In this document: in pieces, positions 3,285-5,296 of the stretch
How the letters are laid out: each line of letters begins with the position of its first letter
Numbering within the stretch: the first letter of the stretch is position 1
Assembly: GCA_013152795.1 (NCBI GenBank)
Contig: JAADFS010000146.1
Coordinates: forward strand, 1 to 5,296
Source: Deferribacteres bacterium
Lineage (GTDB): Bacteria; Nitrospirota; Thermodesulfovibrionia; UBA6902
Direction of reading: 5' to 3'
Length of the DNA: 5,296 nt
Notes under the pieces: generated by a model
What the model was told of the DNA's origin: nothing
The model's input: only the letters and a program-made list of their open reading frames with translations
Database searches by the model: none
Program-made: the position numbers and the translations under genes

Positions 3285-5296
3285 CTACCCCTGTTTCGTC
3301 TTCAGCACCAGGATGGGCTGAAGACTGAATTTTTCCTTCAGATCCTTCAAAATGAGTTCACCCTCTTTTTTGCTCTTTATGCCGGGTATCCTGACCTTGT
3401 TGAAGTTGTTATCCTGCAGGATATAAGTAGCGGGATAACGGGCGGTTAATTTCTCCAGCATCTTTTTTGCGGCCTCGAAATTCCTCCATGCCCCCACCTG
3501 TATAAAATAACTTTTCCCACCAGGGATGTCCGTCACCGCGGAGAATTTCTTTGAACCCGCTGTCTCTCTTCTGTCTTCCGGAGGGTTGTTGTTGCCGGCG
3601 GCGGCTGTCTCTGCAGCTCCGGTGTCCTTCTCCTGTGACTGCGGTCCCTCATCTGAAGGGGCAGGGGATGTGCCGGCATCACCGTTTTCAACAGCAGGAG
3701 CTATTTTTTTTTTGCCGCTGTCTTCCGCGGGACGCTGTATCGTGGCCTTATAGTTCGGCTCCGCATAAAGGACCTCCGGGATGGACATGAACTCCCTTAC
3801 CGCCTCCTCCACCTCCATGCCCGGTTTAAGCCTGATATGATATACCTTTATGCCTTCATAGTATTTTATGATGGATGCACCGGCCCCTGCTATTATCTGC
3901 CGGGCGCTTTCTTCGGAGACGCCCTCCTTGAATTTAACGAGCAGTTCACCGCTTGCGTAGAACTTTTCCCTTTTTACGAATTCCATGTATTTTTCCTCTG
4001 TTATCTTTGATAACTCCGGTGCTTCCTTGATTACATGCGGTGAGAGAAATACCAGCAGGTTTGTCTTGTCTTTAGACACCCTCTCGAATTTGAACAGCCA
4101 GCCCAGTATGGGGATGTCTCCGAGTATGGGGGTCTTGGCGGTTCCCTTTTCCTCTTTCTCCTGCATCAGTCCGCCGATCACAACCGTATGGCCGTCCTTG
4201 ACGACGATGGTCGTCTTTGTCGAGCGCTTGGTGGTTGTGGGCCCCACCGTCGTCAGCACGCTCTCCGGGGTATCCTTGACAGCGGATATTTCCTGAAAGA
4301 TGTTGAGCTTGACATAGTCTCCCTCTGTGATCTGCGGGGTGATCCTGAGTGTTATTCCCACATCCTTGCGTTCTATGGAGCTGAGCACCGTGTTGGTGGT
4401 GGTAAGGTCACGCTCCCTTTTTGATATGAAAGGCACGTTTTCCCCGACCACTATCTCTGCCTCCTCATTGTCCGAGGTGAGTATCTGCGGGGTGGAAAGC
4501 ACGTTCACGGCATTCTTGAAATAATTCAGGCTGAACAGGGCCGCAAATCCCGGCGCCGTGAGCTTCTGCGTGGAGATCGTGCCGCTTGAAGAGACCGTTG
4601 TCACGGGTATCTCGAGGAAATTGCCCATTCCGCCGGCTGAAAACCCCGTGAGACCGGAAATAATGGATTGCACCGCGCTGTAGCTTATGTTGCCGAATCC
4701 GCCTATTGCCACGGGCTCATCATTGGACCGGGCCATGGCCCTCCATCTTGCCCCGAGTTCCTTGAGCCTGCCTATGGAGGCCTCTATTATCATCGCCTCG
4801 ACAAAGACCTGTTTTCTCCTCTTGTCGAGCTTTTTGATGACCTGCACTATGTTTTCGTAATCAGACGGCGGAGCGACGATGATAAGGGAATTCGTCGTCT
4901 TGTCCGGCGTTACGTTTATGACCGGCACGGTGGTGGGCCCGATCCTTTTAATCTGCCGGCGGGATGTCTTGTATGAGGTGCGCAGGTCCTTTACTATGCC
5001 CTGCAGCACCTTTGCAAGATTTGTAGCGTCTGCGTTTTCGAGGAAATAGACGTTTATCTTTGCGGCTTCCTGCACTGTGGAAGGCTTGTCTATCAGCTTG
5101 ATTATGGACATGACCTTCTCGATATTCACCGCGGAGTCAACCACGAGCAGGAGATTGCGCGGGCCGAAGGCCGAGACATGTCCGTCTCTTGACACGAGGG
5201 GACGGAGAAACTTTATCGCCTCATCCGCCCTGATGTATTTTACGGGAATGAGTTTTGTTATATACGACTCATTAACCGGCAGCTTCTCTTCTGTGG
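3285..5296 (-). CDS. gspD: Type II secretion system secretin GspD with C-terminal propeptide-like and SPOR domains (5' partial)
   Basis: The outer-membrane channel of T2SS. The frame is open to the window edge, giving 669 visible residues (residue 1 is the codon at 5294-5292). The GTG at 5195 is internal, because conserved secretin sequence (ITKLIPVKYIRADEAIKFL) precedes it. An N2-like domain spans about 9-70 and an N3-like domain about 80-173, ending QVFVEAMIIEAS. N0, N1 and the signal peptide lie off-window. The secretin barrel domain ends near 423 and has GENVPFI (284-290), GHTVVIGGLMQ (368-378) and TPILGDIPILGWLF (388-401). Unusually, the protein continues: a subtilase (fervidolysin-type) propeptide-like domain at about 449-515 (GELLVKFKEGVS to VLYAEPNY), a Ser/Ala/Glu/Pro-rich linker at about 520-588, and a SPOR domain at about 594-667 (YFIQVGAW). 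Ordinary GspD ends in a short pilotin-binding S-domain. PilQ is less likely given gspE and gspF directly downstream. Confidence 0.93.
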   Translation of the reverse strand, partial: TEEKLPVNESYITKLIPVKYIRADEAIKFLRPLVSRDGHVSAFGPRNLLLVVDSAVNIEKVMSIIKLIDKPSTVQEAAKINVYFLENADATNLAKVLQGIVKDLRTSYKTSRRQIKRIGPTTVPVINVTPDKTTNSLIIVAPPSDYENIVQVIKKLDKRRKQVFVEAMIIEASIGRLKELGARWRAMARSNDEPVAIGGFGNISYSAVQSIISGLTGFSAGGMGNFLEIPVTTVSSSGTISTQKLTAPGFAALFSLNYFKNAVNVLSTPQILTSDNEEAEIVVGENVPFISKRERDLTTTNTVLSSIERKDVGITLRITPQITEGDYVKLNIFQEISAVKDTPESVLTTVGPTTTKRSTKTTIVVKDGHTVVIGGLMQEKEEKGTAKTPILGDIPILGWLFKFERVSKDKTNLLVFLSPHVIKEAPELSKITEEKYMEFVKREKFYASGELLVKFKEGVSEESARQIIAGAGASIIKYYEGIKVYHIRLKPGMEVEEAVREFMSIPEVLYAEPNYKATIQRPAEDSGKKKIAPAVENGDAGTSPAPSDEGPQSQEKDTGAAETAAAGNNNPPEDRRETAGSKKFSAVTDIPGGKSYFIQVGAWRNFEAAKKMLEKLTARYPATYILQDNNFNKVRIPGIKSKKEGELILKDLKEKFSLQPILVLKTKQG
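3288..3292 (-). promoter_or_regulatory. gspE ribosome binding site AGGGG at the gspD stop
   Basis: AGGGG on the minus strand lies directly before the TAG stop of gspD (3287-3285) and 10 nt upstream of the gspE ATG at 3277. Ribosomes finishing gspD would cover this site, which suggests translational coupling of secretin and ATPase. Confidence 0.6.
3297..3515 (-). other. gspD segment encoding a SPOR domain
   Basis: The last 70 or so residues have the SPOR pattern: an opening strand YFIQVGAW, then a helix with spaced Ala and Leu (FEAAKKMLEKLTARY), then NKVRIPGI in the central strand position, a second helix (EGELILKDLKEKF) and a closing strand PILVLK. SPOR domains bind peptidoglycan strands lacking stem peptides and usually mark cell-division proteins. 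At the end of a secretin it would probably tie the channel to the cell wall. Confidence 0.75.
3704..3713 (-). repeat. A10 homopolymer in gspD coding strand
   Basis: Ten T on the plus strand, hence ten A in the gspD message, encode Lys528-Lys530 and the first base of Ile531 (visible numbering). The tract lies at the start of the low-complexity linker, between the propeptide-like and SPOR domains. With one A fewer the next codon is TAG. With one A more the frame reads five codons and then TGA. Runs of this length are prone to replication and transcription slippage. Confidence 0.85.
3750..3950 (-). other. gspD segment encoding a subtilase-propeptide-like domain
   Basis: The encoded stretch reads GELLVKFKEGVSEESA, then a Gly/Ala turn (AGAGASI), then VYHIRLKPGMEVEEAV and finally PEVLYAEPNYKAT. 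This is the order of conserved elements in the N-terminal prodomain of S8 subtilases of the fervidolysin type: LVKF, then the lk.g.sveeAv helix, then the v.yAEPNY ending that normally comes just before the protease. No Asp/His/Ser catalytic domain follows. In proteases the domain folds or inhibits the enzyme. Here it may bind a secreted protease or serve as a periplasmic module, which is inference. Confidence 0.75.

Noticed and set aside
699..4976. Many plus-strand frames of 60-126 codons opposite gspF, gspE and gspD
   Set aside because: They lie antisense to strongly conserved genes, overlap each other in different frames and have no recognisable domains. They are shadow frames.
5193..5195. 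GTG at 5195 as the start of gspD
   Set aside because: The same frame is open to the window edge, and the preceding residues (ITKLIPVKYIRADEAIKFL) are conserved secretin N-domain sequence, so the true start is upstream.
500..5296. Type IV pilus genes (pilQ, pilB, pilC) as an alternative identity
   Set aside because: The secretin N2/N3 domains resemble GspD/PulD, no AMIN domain or pilMNOP genes are seen in the window, and secretin-ATPase-platform in this order is typical of T2SS. The 5' end of the operon is missing, so a small doubt remains.

Overview
The window looks like chromosomal DNA of a Gram-negative bacterium with a type II secretion system (T2SS). The protein sequences and mid-range base composition suggest a Nitrospirota or Desulfobacterota-type environmental lineage. 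That placement is an impression from protein style and was not tested.

Layout. Bases 1-182 (+) are the 3' end of a gene for a surface or secreted protein that ends in a divergent InlB-type B repeat. Bases 183-499 contain no convincing gene. They hold three related copies of a dispersed repeat (two direct, one inverted), a nearly perfect 30-bp inverted repeat, small hairpins and a 7-nt tandem repeat. Bases 500-5296 (-) are a tight T2SS operon transcribed right to left: gspD (secretin, 5' end beyond the right edge), gspE (assembly ATPase) and gspF (inner-membrane platform protein). gspD and gspE are 7 nt apart, with the gspE ribosome binding site next to the gspD stop. gspE and gspF are 48 nt apart, and that gap is almost entirely a fourth copy of the dispersed repeat, which supplies the gspF ribosome binding site. 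The operon converges on the InlB-repeat gene, and no pseudopilin gene follows gspF.

How the genes work together. GspE hydrolyses ATP at the cytoplasmic face, GspF transmits this to pseudopilus assembly in the inner membrane, and GspD is the outer-membrane channel. The InlB-repeat protein could be a substrate, but only its position suggests this.

Most notable points. GspD carries an unusual C-terminal extension: after the secretin domain comes a subtilase (fervidolysin-type) propeptide-like domain without any protease, then a low-complexity linker, then a SPOR peptidoglycan-binding domain. The linker is encoded across an A10 run, and a one-base slip either way meets a stop within a few codons, so the SPOR tail could be switched off by slippage. 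The repeat family that fills the intergenic region and also forms the gspF leader is the second item worth following.
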